A stretch of 37,010 nt of DNA, from the NCBI RefSeq assembly GCF_001570945.1, contig NZ_BCSQ01000033.1:1-37010 (forward strand), read 5' to 3'. The position numbers and the translations under genes are program-made. The notes under the pieces are model-generated. The model saw nothing but the letters and a program-made list of their open reading frames with translations. It was not told the DNA's origin and made no database searches. Below, one piece after another: positions 28,701 through 36,732 of the stretch. How positions within the stretch are numbered: the stretch's first letter is position 1; each line of letters starts with the position of its first letter. This DNA comes from Janibacter anophelis NBRC 107843. Its GTDB lineage: Bacteria > Actinomycetota > Actinomycetes > Actinomycetales > Dermatophilaceae.

Positions 28701-30815
28701 TTATCCCTCGACGACGCGGTCCAGGGAGATCGGCACCCGATCGGGTCCGGCGAGCGGGAGTCGCCAGTTGGGGTACTCCTCGTCCGTCCCGGGCTGGTTG
28801 ACCGCGCGGACGTCGCCGACGAGGTCGGTCAGGGCGATGCCCCGCAGGCGCGAAGGGGTCAGCTCCAGCCAGCGGTGCAGCGCGGCCACCACGTCGGCGA
28901 CCGGTGCGTCGACGTCGGCCAGCAGGCCACGCTCGGTGAGGGCCTCCCGGACGGCGCGGATGCTCCCTTCCTCCGCGGCGCGCTCCTCCTCGACCGGCCG
29001 GGTGAGCAGACCCAGCCGCTCGCGGATCGCGACGTGCTCCAAGGCGAGGTACCCGGCGCTCGGCGGCAGGTCGTGGGTGGTCACGGTCGCCAGGCACAGC
29101 TCGCGGTACTCCTCCGGGGGCAGCGGCCGCCCGTCCTGCCCCCACTCGAACCACGCGACGCTCGTGCCGAGGATGCCGCGCTCGACGAGGTGCTCACGGA
29201 CCCACGGCTCGACGACACCGAGGTCCTCCCCGATGACCAAGGCCCCGGCCCGGTGCGCCTCGAGGGCGAGGATGCCGATGAGCGCCTCGTGGTCGTAGCG
29301 CACGTAGGCGCCCTCACCGGGGCCGGCGTCCTCGGGCACCCACCACAGGCGGAAGAGTCCGATGACGTGGTCGACCCGCAGCCCGCCCGCGTCGGCGAGC
29401 ACCGCCCGGATCATGTCGCGGAAGGGGGCATAGCCCAGCTCGGCGAGCCGGTCCGGCCGCCACGGGGGCTGGGACCAGTTCTGCCCGAGCTGGTTGAACT
29501 GGTCGGGCGGCGCGCCCACGTCGATCCCGCGGGCGAGCGCGTCACCGAGCGCCCAGGCGTCGGCTCCCTCGGGGTGGATGCCGACGGCGAGGTCGGCGAT
29601 GACCCCGATGCCCATCCCGGCGGCGCGCAGCCGCTGCTGGGCAGCCGCGAGCTGGGCCCGCACGACCCACTGCGTCCACGCGACGAAGGAGATCTCGCCA
29701 CGGTGCGCCTCCCGATGGGCCTCCACCGCCGGCGAGACGGGGTCGTGCAGCTCCTCCGGCCACTGGGTCTCCCAGAGCGTGCCGTGGGTCGCGGCGAGCG
29801 AGCACCAGGTCGCGAAGTCCACGAGCGCCTGCCCCTCGCGGGCGTGCAGGGCCTCGACCTCGTCGGCGTGCGTTGGGCCGAGGTGGCGGAAGGCGGTGCG
29901 CAGCGCGGCCCGCTTGAGCTCCCAGACCGCGTCCCGGTCGATGGTGTCGTGCTCGTTGAGCTCCCGGGCGCGTGCCGCGAGCGCGTCGACCTCGGCGCGG
30001 GCGGTGGGCGGCAGGTCGTCGAGACCGGGCAGCGTGCGCAGGTCGATGTGCACGGGGTTGAGGAACCGGCGCGAGGTCGGCAGGTACGGCGAGGGCTCCA
30101 TCGGCGCGACCGGCTCGGCCGCGTGGAGCGGGTTGACGAGGACGAAGTGGGCGTCGTGCGCCCGGGCGGCCCACTCCCCCAAGGTCGCCAGGTCGCCGAG
30201 GTCCCCGATGCCCTGGCTGCCCGAGCCGCGCACCTGGTAGATCTGCGTCATGAGCCCGCTGCGGGGTGCCTCCTGCACCACAGGTGGCAGGTCGAGTCGC
30301 TGCGGGACGGTGACGAGCACCGCGTGCTCCGTCCCGGCGGCCACCGGCCCGCCGTCGACCTCGGCGCGCAGCGCGTGCCACCCCAGGGGCAGGTGCGTCG
30401 GCACCTCGAAGGCCGCCTCCCCCACGAGCCGCCCGTCGATCTCCACCGGCTCGACGACGTGCTCGAGCTGGTCCAGCTCACGGGCGGCGCCCCCTTCGAG
30501 CTCGACGTGGACCCGCACCGCCGCCCCGTGCGGCACGTGCACGAGGAGGCGAAGGGGGTCCCCCTCACGCTGCACGACGGTCGGGGGCAGGGTGCGGCGC
30601 CACGGCGCCGTGCGGGTGCGCTCGAGGGCGGTCGCGACCGCCGCGTCGTCGGAGACGTCCTCCCCCATGGCCGTGAGGACGGCGCGCAGCGACGAGGTGG
30701 GGACCACGCGGTGCTCGCCGCGCCAGTCCCACCACTGGGTGTCGACCCCCTTCGCCCGTGCCAACGCCTCGAGGCCCTGGTCCGCGTGCCCCGCTCCGCC
30801 CACCGCATCGCTCAC
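28701..30815 (-). CDS. malQ: 4-alpha-glucanotransferase (amylomaltase, GH77)
   Basis: MalQ disproportionates maltooligosaccharides by moving glucan chains between molecules in the cytoplasm. From GTG 30815 it has 704 residues. The N-terminal 180 residues form the beta-rich extension found in actinobacterial and enterobacterial MalQ. The GH77 domain then starts with SGLMTQIYQVRGSGSQGIGD. The nucleophile is the Asp in GGLRVDHVIGLFRLWW, the acid/base Glu lies in VIGEDLGVVE, and the transition-state stabiliser Asp in TTHDLPP. Ribosome binding sequence is weak (GGGTTGG), so a slightly later GTG (30803) is possible. It is divergent from the pirin gene over 54 bases. No other glycogen gene is nearby. 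Confidence 0.92.
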   Translation of the reverse strand: MSDAVGGAGHADQGLEALARAKGVDTQWWDWRGEHRVVPTSSLRAVLTAMGEDVSDDAAVATALERTRTAPWRRTLPPTVVQREGDPLRLLVHVPHGAAVRVHVELEGGAARELDQLEHVVEPVEIDGRLVGEAAFEVPTHLPLGWHALRAEVDGGPVAAGTEHAVLVTVPQRLDLPPVVQEAPRSGLMTQIYQVRGSGSQGIGDLGDLATLGEWAARAHDAHFVLVNPLHAAEPVAPMEPSPYLPTSRRFLNPVHIDLRTLPGLDDLPPTARAEVDALAARARELNEHDTIDRDAVWELKRAALRTAFRHLGPTHADEVEALHAREGQALVDFATWCSLAATHGTLWETQWPEELHDPVSPAVEAHREAHRGEISFVAWTQWVVRAQLAAAQQRLRAAGMGIGVIADLAVGIHPEGADAWALGDALARGIDVGAPPDQFNQLGQNWSQPPWRPDRLAELGYAPFRDMIRAVLADAGGLRVDHVIGLFRLWWVPEDAGPGEGAYVRYDHEALIGILALEAHRAGALVIGEDLGVVEPWVREHLVERGILGTSVAWFEWGQDGRPLPPEEYRELCLATVTTHDLPPSAGYLALEHVAIRERLGLLTRPVEEERAAEEGSIRAVREALTERGLLADVDAPVADVVAALHRWLELTPSRLRGIALTDLVGDVRAVNQPGTDEEYPNWRLPLAGPDRVPISLDRVVEG

Positions 30816-30869
30816 GGACCCAACCCAACAGGTGCCGGGCCACCCGTGTCCACCGGGAGGGGTAGCGTC

Positions 30870-31796
30870 GTGGTGGTGGACGACGTGCAGATCCTGATGC
30901 CCCGCGAGGTCCCGCTCGGTGGACCGCGCGCGATGCCGGTGCGGCGGACCCTGCCCTCCCGGCAGCGCAGCCTCGTCGGCGCCTGGTGCTTCCTCGACCA
31001 CTACGGGCCCGACGACGTCGCCGCGACGGGCGGCATGGCCGTACCCCGCCACCCGCACACGTCGCTGGCCACCGTCTCGTGGCTGTTCACCGGCGAGATC
31101 GACCACCGTGACTCCACGGGCGTGCACGCCACCGTGCGACCGGGCGAGCTCAACCTCATGACCGCCGGTCGCGGCGTGAGCCACTCCGAGTTCTCCACCG
31201 ACGACACGACGACCCTGCACGGCGTGCAGCTGTGGTTCGCCCTCCCCTCGCGCGCCCGCAACACCGACCCGTCCTTCGACCACCACGTCCCGGAGCCGGT
31301 CTACGTGCCGGGAGGCATCGCCCGCGTCTTCCTCGGTGACCTCTTCGGCGTGAGCTCGCCGATCGTCACCCACACGCCCCTGTCCGGCGCGGAGATCGTG
31401 CTCGACGCCGACGCCGAGACGGTCGTCGAGGTCCCCGAGGGCCACGAGCACGCGCTCCTGCTCGACGACGGCGACGTGACCTTCGAGGGGGCCACGCTCG
31501 AGCGTGGCGAGCTCGGCTACGTCGCCTCCGGGCGGCGCACTCTGACGATCCGCTCCGCCGGGGGTGCCCGCCTCGTGCTCATCGGCGGCGAGCCGCTCGG
31601 TGAGCAGATCGTCATGTGGTGGAACTTCATCGGCCGCGACCACGACGACGTCGTGCGGGCCCGCGAGGAGTGGATGGCCGAGATCGGCGGGGCCGATCCC
31701 GAGCAAGGGCAGCGGTTCGGCCCCTTCGACGTGGGCCAGCCCGCCGCCCTGCCCGCGCCGGCGCTGCCCGGCGGACGACTGCGACCGCGAGGCTGA
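30870..31796 (+). CDS. Pirin family protein
   Basis: This protein of 308 residues is a two-domain cupin. The N-terminal domain has the metal-binding pattern RHPHTSLATVSW (two His) and LNLMTAGRGVSHSE (His and Glu), the Fe site of pirins. The segment LHGVQLWFALP is also typical. Some bacterial pirins are quercetin 2,3-dioxygenases or redox-sensitive regulators; which applies is unknown. Three GTG codons follow each other at 30870, 30873 and 30876. I take the first, since GGGAGGGG lies 7 bases upstream. The hydrolase gene begins 2 bases after the stop, so they form an operon. Confidence 0.88.
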   Translation: MVVDDVQILMPREVPLGGPRAMPVRRTLPSRQRSLVGAWCFLDHYGPDDVAATGGMAVPRHPHTSLATVSWLFTGEIDHRDSTGVHATVRPGELNLMTAGRGVSHSEFSTDDTTTLHGVQLWFALPSRARNTDPSFDHHVPEPVYVPGGIARVFLGDLFGVSSPIVTHTPLSGAEIVLDADAETVVEVPEGHEHALLLDDGDVTFEGATLERGELGYVASGRRTLTIRSAGGARLVLIGGEPLGEQIVMWWNFIGRDHDDVVRAREEWMAEIGGADPEQGQRFGPFDVGQPAALPAPALPGGRLRPRG

Positions 31797-31797
31797 G

Positions 31798-32496
31798 ATG
31801 GGACTGCTCAACGGCCCGCCCGTCCGCACCGTCTTCGTCCACGGCCGTGGGCGCAGCGGCCCTGCCGCCTGGCCACGCCTGGCCGAGCTCGACCGCCCCG
31901 GGCACGTCTTCCTCGCGCGGACCGGGGCGGCGGACCAGCCCGAGCGCGACGCCGACCGCGCCATCGAGGCGCTCGGGGGACGAGGCCACCTCGTCGGGCA
32001 CTCCTACGGCGCGGTCACCGCGATGCTCGCCGCGCAGCGCCGACCCGACATGATCCGCAGCCTCGTGCTCCTCGAGCCCGCCTGCTACGACGTCGCCCGC
32101 GGCGGCCGCGGGGTCGAGGGGCACATCCGGGGCATGGCGCCCGTCTTCGCCGTCGCCGACGACCCGCAGGTCGACGGCGAGGAGTTCCTCGCCCGCTTCG
32201 CCGCCGGCATGGGGGCGCAGATGCCGGACCTCGACGCCGGGGCCTGCGAGACGATCGCCGCGCGCATCCGCGCCACGCCGGCCCCGTGGGAGGTCGACCT
32301 GCGCACCGACACCCCGCGGCTGGTCCCCACCCTCGTCATCACCGGCGACGAGACCCCGATGTACGCGGAGGTCGCGGCCGCGCTCGAGGCGCAGGGCGCG
32401 ACCCACCTGTCCCTGCCCGGTACCGGCCACCGCCCCCAGGACAGCGACGAGGGCATGGCCGCGATCTGCCGGTGGCAGGAGGAGCACTCGGCCTGA
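31798..32496 (+). CDS. Alpha/beta hydrolase
   Basis: This protein of 232 residues starts MGLLNGPPVRTVFVHGRG, the first strand and oxyanion HG of the fold. The nucleophile elbow is GHSYGA, and the acidic position is probably in TLVITGDETPMY. The catalytic His is in PGTGHRPQD near the C-terminus. The complete triad suggests an active esterase or related enzyme with an unknown substrate. The ATG is one base after the pirin stop, so it is likely coupled to it. The ending is convergent with the universal stress gene after 26 bases. Confidence 0.86.
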   Translation: MGLLNGPPVRTVFVHGRGRSGPAAWPRLAELDRPGHVFLARTGAADQPERDADRAIEALGGRGHLVGHSYGAVTAMLAAQRRPDMIRSLVLLEPACYDVARGGRGVEGHIRGMAPVFAVADDPQVDGEEFLARFAAGMGAQMPDLDAGACETIAARIRATPAPWEVDLRTDTPRLVPTLVITGDETPMYAEVAAALEAQGATHLSLPGTGHRPQDSDEGMAAICRWQEEHSA

Positions 32497-32522
32497 GGCC
32501 CGCCCACCACCGGCAGGTGCAC

Positions 32523-33434
32523 TCAGTGCTTGTGGAGCACCGCCACCGGGCAGGTCGCGAGCGCGAGCACGCGCTGCGAGACCGAGCCGAGGAGCATCCC
32601 GCGGAACCCGCCGCGACCCCGCGAGCCGACGAGCAGCAGGTCGGCGCCCTCGGCGACCTCGACGAGGGAGTCCGCGGCGCGGCCGTGCCGCACCTCGACC
32701 TCGACGGTGATGTCGGGGTGCGCCTCACGGTCCTCGGCGATGGTCCGCTCGGCCATCGCGCGGTAACGGGCGTCGACGGCCTCCCACTCGGGGCTGCCCG
32801 GCTCGGTGACGACGACGCCGTTCTCCACCTCGACGTTCCATGAGGTCACGGTCGTGACGGTGCGTCCGCGCAGGGCCGCCGCGTCGAGCGCGTGGCGGAA
32901 GGCCAGGCGGCTGTGCTCACTGCCGTCGATGCCGACGACGACCCGGCCGTCGCCGGAAGTTCTCGCGTTCTCCGGGACGAGGACGACCGGGCAGGGGGCG
33001 TGGGCGACGACGCTCAGCGAGGTCGTGCCGAGGACGATGCGCTCGGCGCGGTTCTTGCGGGCGGACCCGACGACGAGGACGCGGGCGCCCTCGGCCGCGG
33101 CGAGCAGGGCGCCGGAGGGTGAGCCGGTCGGCAGAGCGGTGGTGACGGCCAGCCCGGGACGGGCGGCCTCGACCCGCGCGCGGGCCTCGGTGACGACCCG
33201 CGTCGACTCCTGCTCGACCCGGTCGACGATCTCGGGGCTGGTCAGCAGCTCGCCGTAGGCGGACAGCGGCGTGCCGAGGTCGACGGCGTGGACGAGGTGG
33301 AGCGGGGCCGAGAGGGCGGCGGCCTCGGCGGCGGCCCAGTCGATGACGGCGTCGTCCCGGTGGCTGCCATCGAGGGCGGCGACCACGGCGTCGGCGGGAG
33401 TGGGGCTGTCGTGGGTGCTGGCGTCGGTGCTCAT
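32523..33434 (-). CDS. Tandem universal stress protein (two UspA domains)
   Basis: This cytoplasmic protein of 303 residues has two UspA domains in tandem. Domain 1 (about 15-150) has VVAALDGSHRDDAVIDWA and ends in VGSARKNRAERIVLGTTSLSVVAHAPCPVVLV, where the glycine-rich nucleotide loop is changed. Domain 2 (about 160-303) has VVVGIDGSEHSRLAF and an intact loop GSRGRGGFRGMLLGSVS, matching the G-x2-G-x9-G-S ATP-binding pattern. Tandem USPs of this kind are abundant in actinobacteria and respond to hypoxia or stationary phase. No operon partner is seen. A 12-base palindrome CCCGCCGGCGGG (33456-33467) lies in its upstream region. Confidence 0.9.
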   Translation of the reverse strand: MSTDASTHDSPTPADAVVAALDGSHRDDAVIDWAAAEAAALSAPLHLVHAVDLGTPLSAYGELLTSPEIVDRVEQESTRVVTEARARVEAARPGLAVTTALPTGSPSGALLAAAEGARVLVVGSARKNRAERIVLGTTSLSVVAHAPCPVVLVPENARTSGDGRVVVGIDGSEHSRLAFRHALDAAALRGRTVTTVTSWNVEVENGVVVTEPGSPEWEAVDARYRAMAERTIAEDREAHPDITVEVEVRHGRAADSLVEVAEGADLLLVGSRGRGGFRGMLLGSVSQRVLALATCPVAVLHKH

Positions 33435-33505
33435 GCCCCATTGTCCCCATGGACCCCCGCCGGCGGGAAGGGGGGCACGCCCCGATCTCCCACCCGCCTC
33501 TCCCC

Positions 33506-33589
33506 GTCGTCAGGCCCAAGCGATCAGGCCCAGGTCGTCGGGCCCAGGTCGTCGGGCCCAGACTTTCAAGCCCAGGTCGTCAGGCCCGC
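33506..33589. repeat. Six-copy 14-bp tandem repeat (minisatellite)
   Basis: Six units of 14 bases follow without gaps, consensus GTCGTCRGGCCCAG. Units 3 and 4 are identical, and units 1, 2, 5 and 6 have 1 to 5 changes. The array covers the last codons and stop of the deaminase gene (stop 33566-33568 lies in unit 5) and continues into the spacer before the USP gene. Confidence 0.88.
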
Positions 33590-34021
33590 CCGGTCGTGCG
33601 ACCCCTGCGGCCACACCGCCCGCACGATCCCGGCGGCGGCCAGCGCCTTGCGGCAGCCGGGGCACGGGGGGTCGGTGATGTAGGCCGTCGCCCCCTTCGT
33701 GTCGCGGGTGGCGAAGAGCAGCGCGTTGACCTCGGCGTGGATCGCGATGCAGAAGCCGGGCGTCCCGGGCCGGTCGTAGTCCCCGAGCCCCGGAACGGTG
33801 TCGTAGTCGAGGGCTCCCCGGGGGCAGGCGCCCTCGAGGCAGTCCGGCTCGCCCGGCGCGGCTCCGTTGTATCCCGTGGCGATGATCCGGTGGTCGATCG
33901 TCAGCACGGCGCCGACGCGGCGCCGGGTGCACTTGGCCCGGGCGGCGACCGCGGTCGCGATGCCGAGGAAGTACTCGTCCCAGCTCGGCACGCTCGGCGA
34001 GGGAGGCATCAGGTCGGGCAT
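33566..34021 (-). CDS. dCMP deaminase-like zinc deaminase
   Basis: This protein of 151 residues starts MPDLMPPSPSVPSWDEYFLGIA. WDEYFLGIATAVAARAKCTRRRVGAV is the dCMP deaminase N-terminus (quoted in part as SWDEYFLGIA). RIIATGYNGAAPGEPDC follows, then the zinc and catalytic motif IHAEVNAL and the second zinc motif PPCPGCRKAL. This subfamily converts dCMP to dUMP for thymidylate synthesis. A more general cytidine or tRNA deaminase is less likely. AGGA lies 8 bases before the ATG. The C-terminal residues GLTTWA and the stop are encoded by a 14-bp tandem repeat, so the tail length could vary between strains. Confidence 0.87.
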   Translation of the reverse strand: MPDLMPPSPSVPSWDEYFLGIATAVAARAKCTRRRVGAVLTIDHRIIATGYNGAAPGEPDCLEGACPRGALDYDTVPGLGDYDRPGTPGFCIAIHAEVNALLFATRDTKGATAYITDPPCPGCRKALAAAGIVRAVWPQGSHDRAGLTTWA

Positions 34022-34073
34022 GGGCAGATCCTAGGCACCGCTCTGCGGAACCCGGCGCGCCCCCACCGAGATG

Positions 34074-34090
34074 CCGGTGGTAGACACCGG
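34074..34090. promoter_or_regulatory. Inverted repeat at the MFS start codon
   Basis: CCGGTG-N5-CACCGG overlaps the first GTG of the MFS gene. The gene has no Shine-Dalgarno sequence here. It could be an operator for a TetR- or MarR-like regulator or a hairpin hiding the start. Neither is proven. Confidence 0.4.
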
Positions 34091-35298
34091 TGGTGAGCAG
34101 CCACGAGACGACGCGACGGACCCTCCCCTTCGGTCCCGTCCTCATCCTCTCGGCCGTGGCGCTCATCTCGGTCAACCTGCGTCCCGGCGCGACCTCCCTC
34201 GGCCCGCTCCTCGAGGAGGTGCGCGCCGCCCTCGGGCTCGGCGGGACGCTCGCCGGCGTGCTCACGGCGCTGCCGGGCCTGGCCTTCGCCGCGGCCGGTG
34301 GCGCCGCCGTCGGCCTGGCGCGCCGGGTGGGTGTCTCCGCCGGCATCACCCTCGGGGTCGTCGCGGTCGTCGTCACCCTCATCGCGCGCGTCCTCACCGA
34401 CTCGGCCGCCGTCTTCCTTGTCCTCACCGCGCTGGGGCTGGCCGGCATGGGGCTGGGCAATGTCCTCGTCCCCGCGTGGATCAAGGCCCACTCCCACGAC
34501 GGCGGCGTGCGGCTCATGACGATCTACGGCATGGGCCTGACGATCGGTGGCACCGCCGGTCCGCTCCTGGCCGCCCCCGTCGCCGCGTCCGCCCCCGGCG
34601 GGTGGCGCGGCGCGCTCGGCATGTGGGGCGTGGTCGCCCTCGCCGCGCTCGTCCCGTGGGTGGTCATCACGCTGCGGGACCGGGTCCACCGTCGGTCGGC
34701 GGGCGAGAACCCGACCTCGCGCATCCGGCACTCGCCGACCGCGATCGCGCTGACGGTCCTCTTCGGCGTCCAGTCGACCAATGCCTACGTGCAGTTCGGC
34801 TGGCTGCCCCAGATCTACCGTGACGCCGGCATCTCGGCGACGGGCGCCGGCGCACTGACCTCCGTCCTCGCCGGTCTGGGCATCCTCGGCGGCCTCGTCA
34901 TGCCGACGGTCATCGCCCGCAGCCGCGACCTGTCGGCGTGGATGGTGGGCTTCGGCCTGCTGGCCGCCGGCGGTTACCTCGGGTTGCTGCTCGCACCAGC
35001 CACGGTGCCGTGGCTGTGGGTCGTGCTCCTCGGCCTGTCGGGCTTCGCCTTCCCCACCGCCATCGCCCTCATCACGGCCCGGACCCGCGACCCGCACGTC
35101 ACGGCCCAGCTGTCGGGGTTCGTCCAGCCCGTCGGGTACCTCCTCGCCGGCATCGGCCCCTTCCTCGTCGGGGTCCTGTACGAGCTGACCGGCGGGTGGA
35201 CGCTCGTGCTCGTGCTGCTCATGGCGACCGGTGTCGGCATCACGCTCAGCGGACTGCGCGTCGCGCGCCCGGTCTTCGTCGACGACGAGGTCGCCTGA
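34090..35298 (+). CDS. MFS transporter, CynX/NimT family
   Basis: This protein of 402 residues has about 12 membrane helices. The first is followed by VNLRPGATSLGPLLEEV, the signature of the CynX/NimT branch (NLRPxxTSxGPLL). GVLTALPGLAFA, LVPAWIKAHSHDGG and, in the second half, FGVQSTNAYVQFGWLPQIYRDAG also fit that branch. Members carry cyanate, 2-nitroimidazole or unknown compounds, so the substrate is open. Two GTG codons, 34090 and 34093, can start the protein. Both lie in or beside an inverted repeat and neither has a clear ribosome binding site. It ends 1 base before the convergent thiE stop. Confidence 0.88.
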   Translation: MVSSHETTRRTLPFGPVLILSAVALISVNLRPGATSLGPLLEEVRAALGLGGTLAGVLTALPGLAFAAAGGAAVGLARRVGVSAGITLGVVAVVVTLIARVLTDSAAVFLVLTALGLAGMGLGNVLVPAWIKAHSHDGGVRLMTIYGMGLTIGGTAGPLLAAPVAASAPGGWRGALGMWGVVALAALVPWVVITLRDRVHRRSAGENPTSRIRHSPTAIALTVLFGVQSTNAYVQFGWLPQIYRDAGISATGAGALTSVLAGLGILGGLVMPTVIARSRDLSAWMVGFGLLAAGGYLGLLLAPATVPWLWVVLLGLSGFAFPTAIALITARTRDPHVTAQLSGFVQPVGYLLAGIGPFLVGVLYELTGGWTLVLVLLMATGVGITLSGLRVARPVFVDDEVA

Positions 35299-35299
35299 C

Positions 35300-35941
35300 T
35301 CACCCCCACGCGGCGAGGCAGGCGGCGACGACCGCGCCCGGGTCCGGGGCGTCCATGACCTCGCGCACGAGCGCGACACCCGCGATGCCGGTCGCCGCGA
35401 GCGCCGGGACGTCGGCGAGGGTCACGTCCCCGATCGCCAGCACCGGCAGGTCCGTGGCGGCCGCGCGAAGGGGGTAGCCCGCCAGCCCGACGGGTGGGCG
35501 CCCGACGTCCTTGGTCGGGGTCCGGCGGAAGGGACCGCTCCCGAGGTGGTCCGGTCGGCCCGACCCGGTGCGCGACTGCGCCTCGCGCACGTGGTCGAGG
35601 GTGCCGGCGGTGAGCCCGACGACCGCGTCGGGGCCGAGCAGGTCGCGTGCCGCGGCGACGGGCAGGTCCGCCTGGCCCAGGTGGACGCCGTGCACGGGGG
35701 CTCCGCGGCGCCGCGCGGCGTGGGCGACGTCGGCCCGGTCGTTGACGAGCACCCGGGTGGTCGGCGCGACCCGCTCGACCGCGTCGGCGACCGCGCGGAC
35801 GAGGTCGAGCAGCTCACCCGCGAGCAGGTGCTTCGCCCGCACCTGGACCACGCCCGCCCCGGCCGCGGCCGCCGCGGCGGCGACGGCCACGGTGCGCGGA
35901 CCGTCGCCCGACGTGACGAGCTGGACGCGGTGGTCGATCAC
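35300..35941 (-). CDS. thiE: Thiamine-phosphate synthase ThiE
   Basis: ThiE joins HMP diphosphate to thiazole phosphate carboxylate or THZ-P, forming thiamine phosphate. The protein has 213 residues. Visible motifs are VVQVRAKHL (diphosphate-binding Arg/Lys), LVNDRADVA, VHGVHLGQADLP, VVGLTAGTLDH, HLGSGPFRRTPTKD and PVLAIGDVTLADV. The GTG at 35941 overlaps the thiM stop by GTGA, which decides the start. Together with thiM it forms a thiazole salvage and coupling pair. No THI-box riboswitch is visible, since the operon starts outside the window. Confidence 0.9.
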   Translation of the reverse strand: MIDHRVQLVTSGDGPRTVAVAAAAAAAGAGVVQVRAKHLLAGELLDLVRAVADAVERVAPTTRVLVNDRADVAHAARRRGAPVHGVHLGQADLPVAAARDLLGPDAVVGLTAGTLDHVREAQSRTGSGRPDHLGSGPFRRTPTKDVGRPPVGLAGYPLRAAATDLPVLAIGDVTLADVPALAATGIAGVALVREVMDAPDPGAVVAACLAAWG

Positions 35942-36732
35942 TCCCACGACAGGTCCACCCCCTGGGCGACCTCGGACGGCGTGACCTCGTCGAGGGCGTC
36001 GAGCAGGCCGATGCGGAAGCTGCCGGGCCGCAGGTGCCCCACTCGCTCGGAGGCGATCGTCAGCCACGCGGTCGCCGCCACCGCGCCGACGAAGGGCGCG
36101 GCCACCGCGAGGTGGGCTGCGGTGAGGGCACCGAGGAGGCAGCCGGTGCCCGCGACCCGCGTCAGGGCGGGTGCGCCGGAGCCGAGCCGGACCGTGCGGG
36201 TGCCGTCGGTGACGAGGTCGACCGCGCCCGACACGGCGACGACGCACCCGTGGTGCGCGGCGATCCGATGGGCCGCCCCGCCGGCGGAGCTGGGCTCGGC
36301 GGTACTGTCGGCGCCGCGGCTCCGGCCGGTCCCACCGGCGAGGGTCACGACCTCGGAGGCGTTGCCGCGCACCACGGTCGGCCCGAGGTCCAGCAGCTCG
36401 CCCGCCAGCCGGGTGCGCACCGGGGCCGCCCCTATGGCGGTCGGGTCGAGGACCCACGGCACCCCGTGCGCGAGGGCCGCCCTGGCGGTGGGCAGCAGTC
36501 CGCCCATGCCGTCGGAGCTCAGCGAGCCGAGGTTGGCGAGGAAGGCATCGGCCGACGTGACGAGCACCGGCGCCTCCTCGCGGGACTCGGTGAGCATCGG
36601 CCGCGCCCCCGCGGCGAGCAGCCCGTCGGCGACGAGCGCGCGGGTCACCGAACCGGTGGCACCGTGCACGAGCGGCTCACGCTCGCGGACGGCCGCCACC
36701 GCCGCCGCGACGTCCTCGCGCAGGGTGGTCAT
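35938..36732 (-). CDS. thiM: Hydroxyethylthiazole kinase ThiM, N-terminal motif unusual
   Basis: ThiM phosphorylates 4-methyl-5-(2-hydroxyethyl)thiazole in salvage. In 264 residues I see PMLTESREEAPVL, VLDPTAIGAAPVR, VRGNASEVVTLAG and the catalytic cysteine motif VAGTGCLLGALTAA. The substrate-binding segment normally reads TNxVTxNxxANxLLAxGA. Here it is ATGSVTRALVADGLLAAGA, with the usual Asn positions replaced, so activity or substrate choice may differ. The ATG at 36732 overlaps the stop of the upstream partial gene (ATGA). thiE overlaps downstream. Confidence 0.86.
   Translation of the reverse strand: MTTLREDVAAAVAAVREREPLVHGATGSVTRALVADGLLAAGARPMLTESREEAPVLVTSADAFLANLGSLSSDGMGGLLPTARAALAHGVPWVLDPTAIGAAPVRTRLAGELLDLGPTVVRGNASEVVTLAGGTGRSRGADSTAEPSSAGGAAHRIAAHHGCVVAVSGAVDLVTDGTRTVRLGSGAPALTRVAGTGCLLGALTAAHLAVAAPFVGAVAATAWLTIASERVGHLRPGSFRIGLLDALDEVTPSEVAQGVDLSWE

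Noticed and set aside
28701-31964. MalQ with a 380-residue N-terminal extension
   Set aside because: The extension is antisense to pirin and the hydrolase. MalQ-like sequence begins at about 30815, where a GTG start lies.
33506-33589. CRISPR array
   Set aside because: Units are 14 bases, directly adjacent and without spacers. No cas genes are present.
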